From an uncultured Clostridia bacterium (lineage in GTDB: Bacteria > Bacillota > Clostridia > TANB77 > CAG-508), in NCBI GenBank assembly GCA_934130085.1, contig CAKOXK010000003.1:67352-131351 (forward strand): a DNA stretch of 64,000 bases, given 5' to 3'. The stretch's first letter is position 1. Each line of letters opens with the position of its first letter. This document shows, one piece after another, positions 55,254 to 64,000 of the stretch. Position numbers and translations under genes: made by a program. The notes under the pieces were generated by a model that saw only the letters and a program-made list of their open reading frames with translations, did no database searches and was not told where the DNA came from.

Positions 55254-55449
55254 TTAATCTTTTAGCTTAATTAAAAAATAAAAATCGAGGAATTCTTACT
55301 CTAAGTAAGTTATTCTTCGATTTCTTATTTGAAGAAAATTAGCTTTATTCTTATTACACAAATTTTACACTAGCTTTATAAACGTTGATTTTGCAAGGAT
55401 TCCATGGTATTTTCATATTATAAAATTTTAATTAATCTAAAAGATTAAT
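55254..55449 (-). promoter_or_regulatory. 195-bp palindrome-bounded leader, copy D
   Basis: Distal palindrome TTAATCTAAAAGATTAA at 55433-55449 and a variant proximal one at 55254. It holds the same CCATGGAATCCTTGCAAAATC, TGTAAAATTTGTG and AAATCGAAGAATAACTTACT blocks. It marks the outer end of the array. Confidence 0.8.
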
Positions 55450-55493
55450 TAAAATTTTATGTCACATTTCTTTTTGCTTTTTATAAAAAAAGC

Positions 55494-55530
55494 AAAAAGC
55501 TTGCAGTTTAATTGTTCTTGCAAGCTTTTT
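55494..55530 (-). terminator. Intrinsic terminator after the 174-aa gene
   Basis: AAAAAGCTTGCA and TGCAAGCTTTTT form a 12-bp stem with a 13-base loop, T-run on both strands. Confidence 0.85.
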
Positions 55531-55651
55531 CTTTTGAGAAAGACAACCATTTAATTTTTCTACATTGGCCTTTTGTTTGAGTTTTACACTATGTTTTGCA
55601 GGGTAGCGTAATTCTTTGTTTTTATCTAAAAGTCCTTTGTAGAAAATGATT

Positions 55652-56176
55652 TTATGCGATTTCTCTTTTGGCATTCGCCTTTCCGGCGTTTTTAGCATTT
55701 TCGGAATTTGCTTTGCTCTCAGAAGTTTTTTGAGATTTGATTTCCGCGTTGTTTTTGCTCTTCTGAGAGCTTAATCTTTTGGGAGAGATCTCCATTATTA
55801 TTATTCCCCCAAAGCAGATTTTTCTCACCCAGCTCAGTATATGGCTAAGCTCTGCATTAATCTGACTTTCGTCAACTGGATTGACGAAATCAAACTCCAG
55901 ATATATCTCTTTTTTGTTCCTAATTGCTAAATTAAGAGCTACTAGGCTCTTTTCCTGGTGCGTTACAATCCCATTCTTTTCCGGGATTTCTTTGTATTGA
56001 AAAATTTTTTGTACCTCTAGGTAGTTTCCAAAGGCTACACCCTTTTCCTCCTCAATACAATTTGTTGCTTTCTCTTTTAACCGATCATAAAGTTCATCGG
56101 TCATAGTTTTAATAATTACTACATTCTTTTCTTTTTTATCCTTTTCGGATTTTGTTTTGATGTTTCCTTCCTTCAT
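55652..56176 (-). CDS. Soluble protein of unknown function (174 aa)
   Basis: A 174-aa protein; AGGAGG lies 6 nt before the ATG. A Lys-rich start precedes a mixed alpha/beta domain (KNVVIIKTMTDELYDRLKEKA, EIYLEFDFVNP, LSHILSWVRKICFGGIIIMEI), and the last ~50 residues are Lys/Ser/Asn/Ala-rich low complexity. No family recognised. It has a consensus promoter with a palindrome at the expected transcription start, and it is divergent from the NRPS gene, so a link to NRPS control is possible but unproven. Confidence 0.65.
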   Translation of the reverse strand: MKEGNIKTKSEKDKKEKNVVIIKTMTDELYDRLKEKATNCIEEEKGVAFGNYLEVQKIFQYKEIPEKNGIVTHQEKSLVALNLAIRNKKEIYLEFDFVNPVDESQINAELSHILSWVRKICFGGIIIMEISPKRLSSQKSKNNAEIKSQKTSESKANSENAKNAGKANAKREIA

Positions 56177-56218
56177 GCTTTGCCTCCTTATTTATGTTGA
56201 AGAAAAGTTTATAGTTTT

Positions 56219-56234
56219 GGTCAGCTATTTGACC
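56219..56234. promoter_or_regulatory. Palindrome at the start of the 174-aa gene transcript
   Basis: GGTCA GCTATT TGACC is a 5-base inverted repeat ~12 bp downstream of the -10 box, in the place of an operator. Confidence 0.45.
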
Positions 56235-56245
56235 ACTGCTCTTAT

Positions 56246-56274
56246 ATTATACTACTATTTCAATGTTTTGTAAA
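56246..56274 (-). promoter_or_regulatory. Promoter of the 174-aa gene
   Basis: On the minus strand TTTACA (56269-56274) and TATAAT (56246-56251) with a 17-bp spacer. Confidence 0.85.
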
Positions 56275-56381
56275 GTATTTTTTGGTATATTTTGCTTTTT
56301 GTTTTTCCAGTTTTTTCACTTTCATTTTGTATTTTTTGGTTTAGGAAACTTTTTTATTTTCTACATTTTTTTGCTGTTTTA

Positions 56382-56410
56382 TTGCTTTTTTTTACGTATT
56401 TTGGTATAAT
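56382..56410 (+). promoter_or_regulatory. Promoter of the NRPS gene
   Basis: TTGCTT (56382-56387) and TATAAT (56405-56410) with 17-bp spacing; the TGG before TATAAT gives an extended -10. The start codon follows 34 nt after the -10 box. Confidence 0.8.
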
Positions 56411-56444
56411 CTGCTTAGTTTTGAGCAGGTTAGAGGTTTTTATT

Positions 56445-59400
56445 ATGGATAATGTTTTAGATTTAACTGTTCAACAAAAGAATATCTGGAATACAGAAAT
56501 GTATTTTCCTCATACTGATATGTACAATATTGGTGGTTACATTTTAATTAATGAGAAGGTTGATTTTTCGCTTCTTGAAAAGGCTGCTAATATTTATATT
56601 GAGAAAAATGATGAGGTTAGAGCTCATTTTGTTGTCAATGATGCTATTCCTCATCAATATATTTCTGAGTATATTCCTTTTAAAATTAAAGTTTATGATG
56701 TTAAGGATTTGAATGAGGCTCAGCTTTTTACTGAGAAGATAGTTCGTACTCCTTTTAATATTGTTGACTCAAATTTGTTTAATTTTAATATGTTTAGGCT
56801 TCCTAATGGTTGTGGTGGAATTGTGTGTCTTTTTCATCACTTGGTTGGTGACGCTTGGAGCCTTAGCATTTTCATTTCTGAGATTATGGGTATTTATTCT
56901 TCTCTTACGAGGGATGATTTCTCATATAATACAAATTTCCCTTCGTATGTTGATTATATAAAGTCTTCTAATGATTATTTTAATAGTAATAAATTTAATA
57001 AAGATAAAGAGTATTGGAATGGTGTTTTTGATACTTCACCTGATTTGACTTATATTTCATACAATAAGGCTGCTTCTTCTGATGTTTCTGATATTTCTGC
57101 TAATCGTGCAATTTGCCCTATTGATGAGAATTTATTTAATGAAATTAATGAATTTTGTAGTTCTAATAAGGTTTCTACTTACACATTTTTTATGGCGTTG
57201 TTTTTGATTTATCTTGCCAAGATAAATTCAACTGATTCGGCTATTATTGGTACTCCTGTGCTTAATCGTACTAATGTTAGAGAAAAAAATACTACTGGTA
57301 TGTTTGTTAGTAGTGTTCCTTTTAGAATGAATATTGATTATTCTGATGATTTTTTGACGTTTTTGAAAGAGGTTTCTTTAAATCAGCTTTCTATTTTTAG
57401 ACATCAGAAGTATCCTTATTTGCATCTTCTTAATGATGTAAAGAGGATGTATAATATTAATGAGAATTTGTTTGATTTTGTGCTTTCTTACCAAAATGCT
57501 AGAGATAATAAGGCCTCTCTTCCTGTTGATTATACTTCTACTTGGTGCAGTGTTAATCATATTGTTTCTTCAATTGAGGCCCATTTTTATGATATGGATG
57601 GTGATCATTTACCTGAGATTTATTATAATTATCAAACTGCTAAATTTTCTAACGATGATATTTTGTCTCTTCATAATAGAATTTTGAATATGGCAAAGCA
57701 GGCTATTTCTAATGTTGTTTTGAAAGATATTGAAGTTATTACTCCTTCTGAGAAGGCTTGTGTTGATGAGTTTAATAGCAGAAAGCTTGATTATGATAAG
57801 TCTGAGTCTATTATTGATATTTTTGAGAAGAATGTTAAGAAATTTGGTGATAAAAAAGCTGTTATTTTTAATGATAATAGTATTTCTTATGATGAGCTTG
57901 ATAAGAGATCTAGTAAGGTTGCTAATTTATTAGTTAGCAACGGTATAAAGCCAAATGATGTTGTTGGCGTTATGTTTAATAGAAGTTTTGATATTCATAT
58001 TTCTCTTTTAGGTATTCTTAAAGCTGGTGCTTCTTATATGCTCATTGATCCAAGTTTACCTCAAGATCGTATTATGTTTATGCTTAATAGTTCTAAGTGC
58101 AAAGTGGTTATTACTGATCTTTATTTGAATTATGAGCATGTTTCTTTGGATGATTCTTCTTCTTTTGATGAGAGTCTTCCTGAGGTTAAAGTTTCTAATG
58201 ATGATAGATTTTGTGTAATTTATACTTCTGGCTCTACTGGAGTGCCTAAGGGTGTTGAGCTTAAGAGACTTGGTGTTCGCAATTTGATCAATTCTTATAT
58301 TCATGATTTAAATATTGATGAATGCAATAATTGTTTGAGTACTGCTTCTGTTGCTTTTGATATGTTTTTGGCTGAGAATTTTGTTCCTCTTTTATGTGGT
58401 AAGACGGTTGTTCTTGCTAATGAGGATGAACAAAAGATTCCTAATTTTACAAGCAAACTTATTTTAAAGTATAACGTTGATTTTATTATTAGTACTCCTT
58501 CTAAGATTTCGCTTTTACTTATGGAGTCAAATTGTTTGAGAAATGTTAAAATCATTCAACTTGGTGGAGAGGTTTTCAAGCCTAGTTTGTATAATAGTTT
58601 GAAAGAAGCTACTAATGCTAGAATATACAATAGTTATGGTCCTTCTGAATGTACTTGTGCCTCTACCAATAAGCTCGTTACTGATATTAACGATGTTTCT
58701 ATTGGTGAGCCTTGTTTAAATGTTAGTCTTTACGTTAAGAATCATATTGGTAATATTTTGCCTTTTAATTATGTTGGCGAGCTTAATGTTTGTGGTGATA
58801 ATGTTGGCATTGGTTATATGAATGCTATGCGTTTTAATGGTTCATATTCTACCGGAGATATGGCTTATCTTTCTCCTTCTCTTGAGCTTTGCTATGCTGG
58901 CAGAAAAGATAACCAGATTAAGCTTCATGGTCTTAGAATTGAGCTTGATGAGATTACAAGTAGAATTATGAAAATTTCTGGGGTTCAAAATGCGGTTACT
59001 GTTATTAAAAAGGTTAATGATATTGATTGTATTTGTTCTTACATAATACTAGACCCAAAAGCGAAATCATTTAAAAGTGTAGACTTTACTAGTTCTGATA
59101 ATAAAAAAGGATCCTTAGAAAATAATTTAAATGATGTCTCTACTAATGATAGTTCTAATGATTTAAATAGTATTGAGTCTTTTGTTAGAGACTCCTTGAA
59201 GAAATCTCTTCCTGCTTACATGGTTCCTGCTCACATTATAAGTGTTTCTTCTTTCCCTATTACTTTGAATGGAAAGATTGATACAAAAAGGCTTCCTGAT
59301 GTTAGTGTTAGTTCTTCTGAGTTTGTTTTGCCTGAGAATGATACCGAAAAAGAAGTTCTTGACATTTGGAAAAGCATTCTTGGATTAGATAAGATTAGTG

Positions 59401-62400
59401 TTACTGATAATTTCTTTGATTTGGGCGGAGATTCTTTGGCTTCTATTAAACTTGCTTCTTCTATTATTAGTAAGTTTAGTGTTGATGTTGAGATGAAAGA
59501 TATTTTTAATAATCCCACTGTTCGCGATTTATCGAAATTGGTCGTATCACTTGCAGAGTCTCTTGATGAGAATAGTACATCTTCTAATCATACTGAAATT
59601 AATAAACACGATCTGCAGGAGTTTTACCCTATTTCTCATATTCAAAAAGGTATTTATTATGAGTGTTTATTGAATCCTGTATCAACTTCTTATAATACTC
59701 CTTTTTGTATATCTTTTGATAAAATGCCTGATGTCAAAAAATTAGAGAAAGCGCTAAATACGGTTATTAACAGACATTCTACTTTTAGAAGTTATTTTGT
59801 GGCTAATGATAAGTTTTCTAATGATCCATCTAATGAGGTTGTTCAAAAAGTTGCTCCTAGGGTTAATTTTAAGCTTTGTATTTTAGATTACAAGGATGAT
59901 AATTTTGTAAGGCCTTTTGATTTATCAGAAGCTCCACTTATTCATGCTGAGCTTAATATTTTTGATAATAAATATCAGATGCTTATTGATATTCATCATA
60001 TTATTTGTGATGGTTCTTCTATTGGTATTTTCATGGATGAGCTTTGCAAGGCTTATAATGAAGAGCCTTTGGATGATGTTAAGTATGATAGTATTGATTT
60101 TATACTTAATAATTCTTATTCGCAAAGTGATGAGGATTATTTTGTTAATAAGTTTTCAAATGATATTCCTATTATTAATATGCCTGTTGAGAATAGCAGA
60201 TCTACGGTTAAGAGTGATGAAGGTAAAAGTGTTTTTGATAGGATTGATAATTATAATGAGATCAATAGTTTTTGCAGGAGTTTGCAGATTACTCCTTACA
60301 TGTTTTTCATTTCTGCTTTTTATATTTTGCTTTATAAATATACTATGCAGAATGATATTGTTGTGGGTTCTCCTATTGATTTGCGTAATAATGCTGATTT
60401 TTACAAAACTCCAGGTATGTTTGTAAATACTCTTGCTTTAAGACAAGGTATTTCTTCAAATAGTCGTTTTTGTGATTTTGCTTTGTCTGTTAAAAAGAAT
60501 GTATTAGAGGCGTTTTCTCATGAAAAGTACCCTTTTACTGAGCTTGTTAAGCATGTTCCTAATTTACATCGAGATCCTAGTAGAAATCCGATTTTTGATG
60601 TTATGTTTTCTTATGAAAGTCAAGGACTTCCTAAGCTTAACTTTGACGGTTTAAGTACTAATATTTCAGTTAATAATCTTTCAACGTCTAAGTTTGATTT
60701 TACTTTAGAGCTTACACCTGTTAAAAATTTTTACAATCTTAGACTTGAATATTCATCTAAACTTTATGGCAAGAAATTTATTGCTTATCTTATTGATTGT
60801 TATAAGAATATTATTAATTTAGTTTTGAATGATAAGGAGATTTTGATCTCGGATATTAAGATGTTCCATTCAGCTCCTCATTTTTATAATGATCTTAAAT
60901 TTGACTTGTCTGAGCGTGTTATTGATTTATTTGAGAAGGTAGTTTCTGAGAATCCTGATAAGACTTGCTTGTCATTCATGGGTGAACATTATACTTATAA
61001 AGAGCTTGAGATTAAGGTTAATAAGCTTGCAAACCATATTAAAAATACTCCTATTTTTAGAAATATCATTTCTAAAGAACCTGTTAAATGTATTGGTATT
61101 ATGATGAATAGGCGTTCTGAAATTATAATTTCTATGCTTGCTATTTTGAAGTGTGGGGCTTCTTATATACCTATTGACCCAACATATCCTGATGAAAGAA
61201 TTAATTATATTATCGAAGATAGCCGTGTAAAAATGCTTATTACTGAAGATTGTTTTATGGATAGGTTTGATATTGCTAAGCTTTCTGTTGACGATGTTCA
61301 GACCTTTGATAAATATTCTCCTTTTGATTCTTTAGGAAGTGCCTCTGATGTTTGCTATACTATTTACACATCAGGTTCAACTGGAAAGCCTAAGGGTGTT
61401 ATGGTTACTAATAAGAATGTTGTTAATTTTATACATTCTATGGATAATTTATTGCCTATCAGAAATAAGACTATTGTTTCTGTTACTACAATGTGCTTTG
61501 ATATTTTTGTGCTTGAGAGTTTGAACGCAATTTGTAATAACATGAAGGTTATTATTGCTGGCAATGAGGAACAAAATAATCCTATTCTTTTGAGTAAGAT
61601 TTGTAAGAAAAACAAGGTTTCTGTTATTCAAACTACCCCTTCTAGATTTAATTTACTTATGGCCGATGAGAACAATCTTGATTTTATTAAGAAGATGAGC
61701 ATTATTTTGCTTGGTGGTGAGCCTTTTCCACTTAAGCTTTTGAATAGAATTAAAGCTATTGCACCTAATGCTAGAATTTTTAATATGTATGGTCCAACCG
61801 AGACTACGGTTTGGTCTACTTTTAAGGAGCTTACCGACGAGAAGGATATTACAATTGGAACGCCTATTAATAATACGAGTGTTTATGTGCTTGATAATGA
61901 CTTAAATCAGGTTCCATACAATGTAGCTGGAAAACTTTATATCGGTGGTCTTGGGGTTTCTAATGGATATGTTAATAGACCTGAGCTTACATCTGAAAAG
62001 TTTATTAAGTATAATTCTTCTATTATTTATGATACTGGTGATATTGCTAAGTTTAATTATGATAATGATTTGATTTGCCTAGGTAGAGATGATTTTCAAG
62101 TTAAGCTTCATGGGTTAAGAATTGAACTTGGTGAGATTGAAAGCGCTGTTCTTGCTTATCCTGGAGTACAGGAATGTGTTGTTACTATAAAGAATATTAA
62201 TGATAGAGATATTATGTGTGCATACTTTGTGGCTTCTGGCAGAATTTCTATATCACTTCTAAGAAGTAGAATTGCTAAAAAACTTCCTCAATATATGGTT
62301 CCAACTTATCTTGTTCAACTTGATAACTTTGCGCATACACCTAATGGAAAAATTGATAGAAAAAACTTGCCGGAGCCTGTTATTGAGCCTAAAGAGATTG

Positions 62401-63848
62401 TTTCCCCTAAAACTCGTTTGGAAAGGAAACTTCTTGAAGTTTGGAGAAAGATTCTTTCTATTGATGAGATAAGTATTGATGATAATTTCTTTGATATTGG
62501 CGGTGACTCACTTTGCGCGCTTTCTATGCAACTTGAGCTTATGAAGAATAATATAAATATTCAGTATGGTGATATTTTTAAAAATAATACAATTTCTAGC
62601 CTTGCTAATTTTATTAAGAGTAGTTCTTCTTCAGTTTACAAGCCTTACAAACGCAGAGATTTTAGATTGGTAAACAGAGTTTTGAGAAAAAATAATCTTC
62701 ATAGAAAACTTAATATAAAATGTGCTGTGCCTAGAAATGTACTTCTTGTTGGCGCAACTGGTTTTTTGGGCATTCACGTTCTTGCAGAACTTTTGAAATA
62801 TGATAATATTAAAATTTGCTGTTTAATTAGAAATGACCCTAGTACATCTGCTAAAAATAAACTTAAAAACAAATTTAAATATTATTTTGGTAGTGACCTT
62901 TCTAATCTCTTCGATACTAGAGTATTTGTTTATGCTGGTGATATTACTAAAGACCACTTTGGCCTTTCATGGGAAGAATACAGAACTCTTGCTGATGAAA
63001 CATATGATGTAATAAACTGTGCTGCACTTGTTAAACATTATGGTGATTACAGTATTTTTGAAAAGATTAATGTTGAAGGACTTAAGAATATTATTGAATT
63101 TTGTGAGGAATTTGGTAAAAAGCTTTACCACTCTTCAACAATAAGTGTTTCTGGAAATACAATGATGAGTCTCCCTTCTAGCTTCAACCCTGATAAAAAG
63201 ATCTTGTTTAGTGAGGATGATTTATTTATTAATCAATCACTTGATAATGTTTACGTTAGGTCTAAATTTGAAGCCGAAAAATTCATGCTTGAAGAAATAG
63301 CGAAAAAGAGGCTAAAAGGGGTAATTTTAAGAATCGGAAATATTACAAATAGATATGTTGATGGAAAATTTCAAGAAAATGATTTGGAAAATGCCTTTCT
63401 CAACAGGCTCAAATCTTTCCTTTTCTTGAAGGAAATTCCAAAATCAATGCTTAATAATTACATTGAATTTAGCCCTGTTGATATGATTGCACAATCTATT
63501 ATAACAAGCATCATGTACACGGAAAAAAATACTTCTGTTTTACATTTATACAATTCAAACCATTTGCTTATTGCAGATTTCGTTTCATATCTGAATGAAA
63601 TTGGAATTAAGGTGGAAGCTATTGATGATGATGCTTTTAAGAGTAATTTGAAGGAAATTTTGTTTGACTCTCCTGATTCTGATAAAGTTTCTGTGTTACT
63701 AAATGATCTTGATAGTGATAACAATTTGGTCTATAAAACAAATTTGCATATTACTAATAATTTTACCTCGAAGTACTTGTCATTTACTGATTTTTCGTGG
63801 CCTGTAATAACAAAAGAGTATATTAAAAAGTTGATTGATAACTTATAA
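56445..63848 (+). CDS. Dimodular nonribosomal peptide synthetase with terminal reductase
   Basis: A 2467-aa C-A-T-C-A-T-R synthetase. The ATG at 56445 has AGAGG 8 nt upstream; a longer frame would add a hydrophobic tail lying across the promoter. C1: HHLVGDA (H131-H132, D136; final Gly is Ala). A1: YTSGSTGVPKG (~593). T1: GGDSL, Ser997. C2: HHIICDG (H1184-H1185). A2: YTSGSTGKPKG (~1641). T2: GGDSL, Ser2022. R: NAD(P)-binding GATGFLG (~2103) and YVRSKFEAEKF of thioester reductases. My manual alignment gives A2 the specificity positions DILQLGMVWK, close to glycine codes; A1 (DMAIQGSCAK) is unassigned. An N-terminal C domain suggests an N-acylated start. Reductive release would give a peptide aldehyde. 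Confidence 0.9.
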   Translation: MDNVLDLTVQQKNIWNTEMYFPHTDMYNIGGYILINEKVDFSLLEKAANIYIEKNDEVRAHFVVNDAIPHQYISEYIPFKIKVYDVKDLNEAQLFTEKIVRTPFNIVDSNLFNFNMFRLPNGCGGIVCLFHHLVGDAWSLSIFISEIMGIYSSLTRDDFSYNTNFPSYVDYIKSSNDYFNSNKFNKDKEYWNGVFDTSPDLTYISYNKAASSDVSDISANRAICPIDENLFNEINEFCSSNKVSTYTFFMALFLIYLAKINSTDSAIIGTPVLNRTNVREKNTTGMFVSSVPFRMNIDYSDDFLTFLKEVSLNQLSIFRHQKYPYLHLLNDVKRMYNINENLFDFVLSYQNARDNKASLPVDYTSTWCSVNHIVSSIEAHFYDMDGDHLPEIYYNYQTAKFSNDDILSLHNRILNMAKQAISNVVLKDIEVITPSEKACVDEFNSRKLDYDKSESIIDIFEKNVKKFGDKKAVIFNDNSISYDELDKRSSKVANLLVSNGIKPNDVVGVMFNRSFDIHISLLGILKAGASYMLIDPSLPQDRIMFMLNSSKCKVVITDLYLNYEHVSLDDSSSFDESLPEVKVSNDDRFCVIYTSGSTGVPKGVELKRLGVRNLINSYIHDLNIDECNNCLSTASVAFDMFLAENFVPLLCGKTVVLANEDEQKIPNFTSKLILKYNVDFIISTPSKISLLLMESNCLRNVKIIQLGGEVFKPSLYNSLKEATNARIYNSYGPSECTCASTNKLVTDINDVSIGEPCLNVSLYVKNHIGNILPFNYVGELNVCGDNVGIGYMNAMRFNGSYSTGDMAYLSPSLELCYAGRKDNQIKLHGLRIELDEITSRIMKISGVQNAVTVIKKVNDIDCICSYIILDPKAKSFKSVDFTSSDNKKGSLENNLNDVSTNDSSNDLNSIESFVRDSLKKSLPAYMVPAHIISVSSFPITLNGKIDTKRLPDVSVSSSEFVLPENDTEKEVLDIWKSILGLDKISVTDNFFDLGGDSLASIKLASSIISKFSVDVEMKDIFNNPTVRDLSKLVVSLAESLDENSTSSNHTEINKHDLQEFYPISHIQKGIYYECLLNPVSTSYNTPFCISFDKMPDVKKLEKALNTVINRHSTFRSYFVANDKFSNDPSNEVVQKVAPRVNFKLCILDYKDDNFVRPFDLSEAPLIHAELNIFDNKYQMLIDIHHIICDGSSIGIFMDELCKAYNEEPLDDVKYDSIDFILNNSYSQSDEDYFVNKFSNDIPIINMPVENSRSTVKSDEGKSVFDRIDNYNEINSFCRSLQITPYMFFISAFYILLYKYTMQNDIVVGSPIDLRNNADFYKTPGMFVNTLALRQGISSNSRFCDFALSVKKNVLEAFSHEKYPFTELVKHVPNLHRDPSRNPIFDVMFSYESQGLPKLNFDGLSTNISVNNLSTSKFDFTLELTPVKNFYNLRLEYSSKLYGKKFIAYLIDCYKNIINLVLNDKEILISDIKMFHSAPHFYNDLKFDLSERVIDLFEKVVSENPDKTCLSFMGEHYTYKELEIKVNKLANHIKNTPIFRNIISKEPVKCIGIMMNRRSEIIISMLAILKCGASYIPIDPTYPDERINYIIEDSRVKMLITEDCFMDRFDIAKLSVDDVQTFDKYSPFDSLGSASDVCYTIYTSGSTGKPKGVMVTNKNVVNFIHSMDNLLPIRNKTIVSVTTMCFDIFVLESLNAICNNMKVIIAGNEEQNNPILLSKICKKNKVSVIQTTPSRFNLLMADENNLDFIKKMSIILLGGEPFPLKLLNRIKAIAPNARIFNMYGPTETTVWSTFKELTDEKDITIGTPINNTSVYVLDNDLNQVPYNVAGKLYIGGLGVSNGYVNRPELTSEKFIKYNSSIIYDTGDIAKFNYDNDLICLGRDDFQVKLHGLRIELGEIESAVLAYPGVQECVVTIKNINDRDIMCAYFVASGRISISLLRSRIAKKLPQYMVPTYLVQLDNFAHTPNGKIDRKNLPEPVIEPKEIVSPKTRLERKLLEVWRKILSIDEISIDDNFFDIGGDSLCALSMQLELMKNNINIQYGDIFKNNTISSLANFIKSSSSSVYKPYKRRDFRLVNRVLRKNNLHRKLNIKCAVPRNVLLVGATGFLGIHVLAELLKYDNIKICCLIRNDPSTSAKNKLKNKFKYYFGSDLSNLFDTRVFVYAGDITKDHFGLSWEEYRTLADETYDVINCAALVKHYGDYSIFEKINVEGLKNIIEFCEEFGKKLYHSSTISVSGNTMMSLPSSFNPDKKILFSEDDLFINQSLDNVYVRSKFEAEKFMLEEIAKKRLKGVILRIGNITNRYVDGKFQENDLENAFLNRLKSFLFLKEIPKSMLNNYIEFSPVDMIAQSIITSIMYTEKNTSVLHLYNSNHLLIADFVSYLNEIGIKVEAIDDDAFKSNLKEILFDSPDSDKVSVLLNDLDSDNNLVYKTNLHITNNFTSKYLSFTDFSWPVITKEYIKKLIDNL

Positions 63849-64000
63849 AAAAAGACATAATTTATATTGTACGAAATGCCGCGTTAGCGATCAAGTGAGC
63901 GTAGCGAGCGCGAATGTTTCTTTCTTCCGAAAGTTGGTTTGACTAACGAAGAAAGAAACGAACAAGGCATGAGTAACAATATAAATTATGTCTTTTTTAT
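63849..64000 (+). repeat. Structured repeat element, copy 2
   Basis: About 150 bp starting right after the NRPS stop. Outer arms AAGACATAATTTATATTGT and ACAATATAAATTATGTCTT, an ATGCC/GGCAT stem, a CGCG-closed arm (GCGATCAAGTGAGCG), and a GTTTCTTTCTTC/GAAGAAAGAAAC hairpin. Core loops equal those of 22103-22242, stems differ but stay paired. The A-rich start and TTTTTT end would also make it a terminator for the NRPS gene. It may continue past the window edge by a few bases. Confidence 0.8.

Noticed and set aside
42858..55449. Invertible promoter flanked by palindromes
   Set aside because: All five leaders have the same orientation relative to their genes and no recombinase is present, so inversion is not supported.
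55462..55698. 78-codon minus-strand frame rich in Lys
   Set aside because: It overlaps the end of the 174-aa gene and runs through that gene's terminator stem, with no ribosome site.
56292..56444. 51-codon hydrophobic N-terminal extension of the NRPS
   Set aside because: It covers the -35/-10 promoter, and a ribosome site and ATG at 56445 begin exactly at the C domain.

Overview
The window is very AT-rich and reads as the chromosome of an anaerobic, spore-forming-lineage member of the Clostridia (Bacillota), plausibly a gut species. Supporting signs are strong AGGAGG-type ribosome sites, a four-subunit 2-oxoacid:ferredoxin oxidoreductase, TrmFO, a ClpE-type Clp ATPase, VanW and MltG wall proteins, a lone Spo0A-type DNA-binding domain and a BofC-like protein. 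The species cannot be named from the sequence alone.

Layout: 1-2.8 kb holds three prepilin-like genes, two carrying a nearly identical ~415-bp block. 3-15 kb (minus strand) mixes envelope and housekeeping genes: a membrane-anchored protein, pgsA, a clpE-like gene, a 78-aa prepilin-like protein, a BofC-like protein, a large glycine-rich prepilin-like protein, mltG, comEC and an SH3-repeat protein. A KilA-N remnant follows, then a compact str operon (rpsL-rpsG-fusA-tuf, 15.4-20.1 kb) with a near-consensus promoter and a leader hairpin. 20-31 kb holds a coiled-coil gene, trmFO, a SWIM/SNF2 helicase and porGDAB. 31.5-41.6 kb holds a Panacea-type toxin-antitoxin-like pair, a Nudix hydrolase, two tRNA-Arg genes, vanW, a flippase-like membrane protein, an acyl-CoA synthetase, small regulators, a secreted protein and a membrane-bound XRE regulator.

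The most unusual part is 42.8-55.5 kb. It is an array of five prepilin-like genes, each preceded by a leader of about 195 bp bounded by the palindrome TTAATCTAAAAGATTAA. Four encode ~720-770 aa proteins with two tandem lectin-like domains. Their backbones are almost identical, but the last ~41 codons before a conserved LRPVLQV end are hypervariable, of identical length, and in one copy GC-rich and A-poor. This is the pattern expected of variable regions of a diversity-generating retroelement (DGR) acting from elsewhere in the genome. The fifth gene is a leucine-rich-repeat member with a frameshift.

The window ends with a 2467-aa dimodular NRPS (C-A-T-C-A-T-reductase), predicted to release a short peptide aldehyde, followed by a structured repeat also found after trmFO. 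Ten prepilin-like genes in 64 kb, none with the canonical Glu5 and none next to pilus assembly genes, point to a large diversified family of surface or secreted proteins. Known here: the recognised families and their motifs. Inferred: the DGR link, the NRPS product type and the roles of the repeats.
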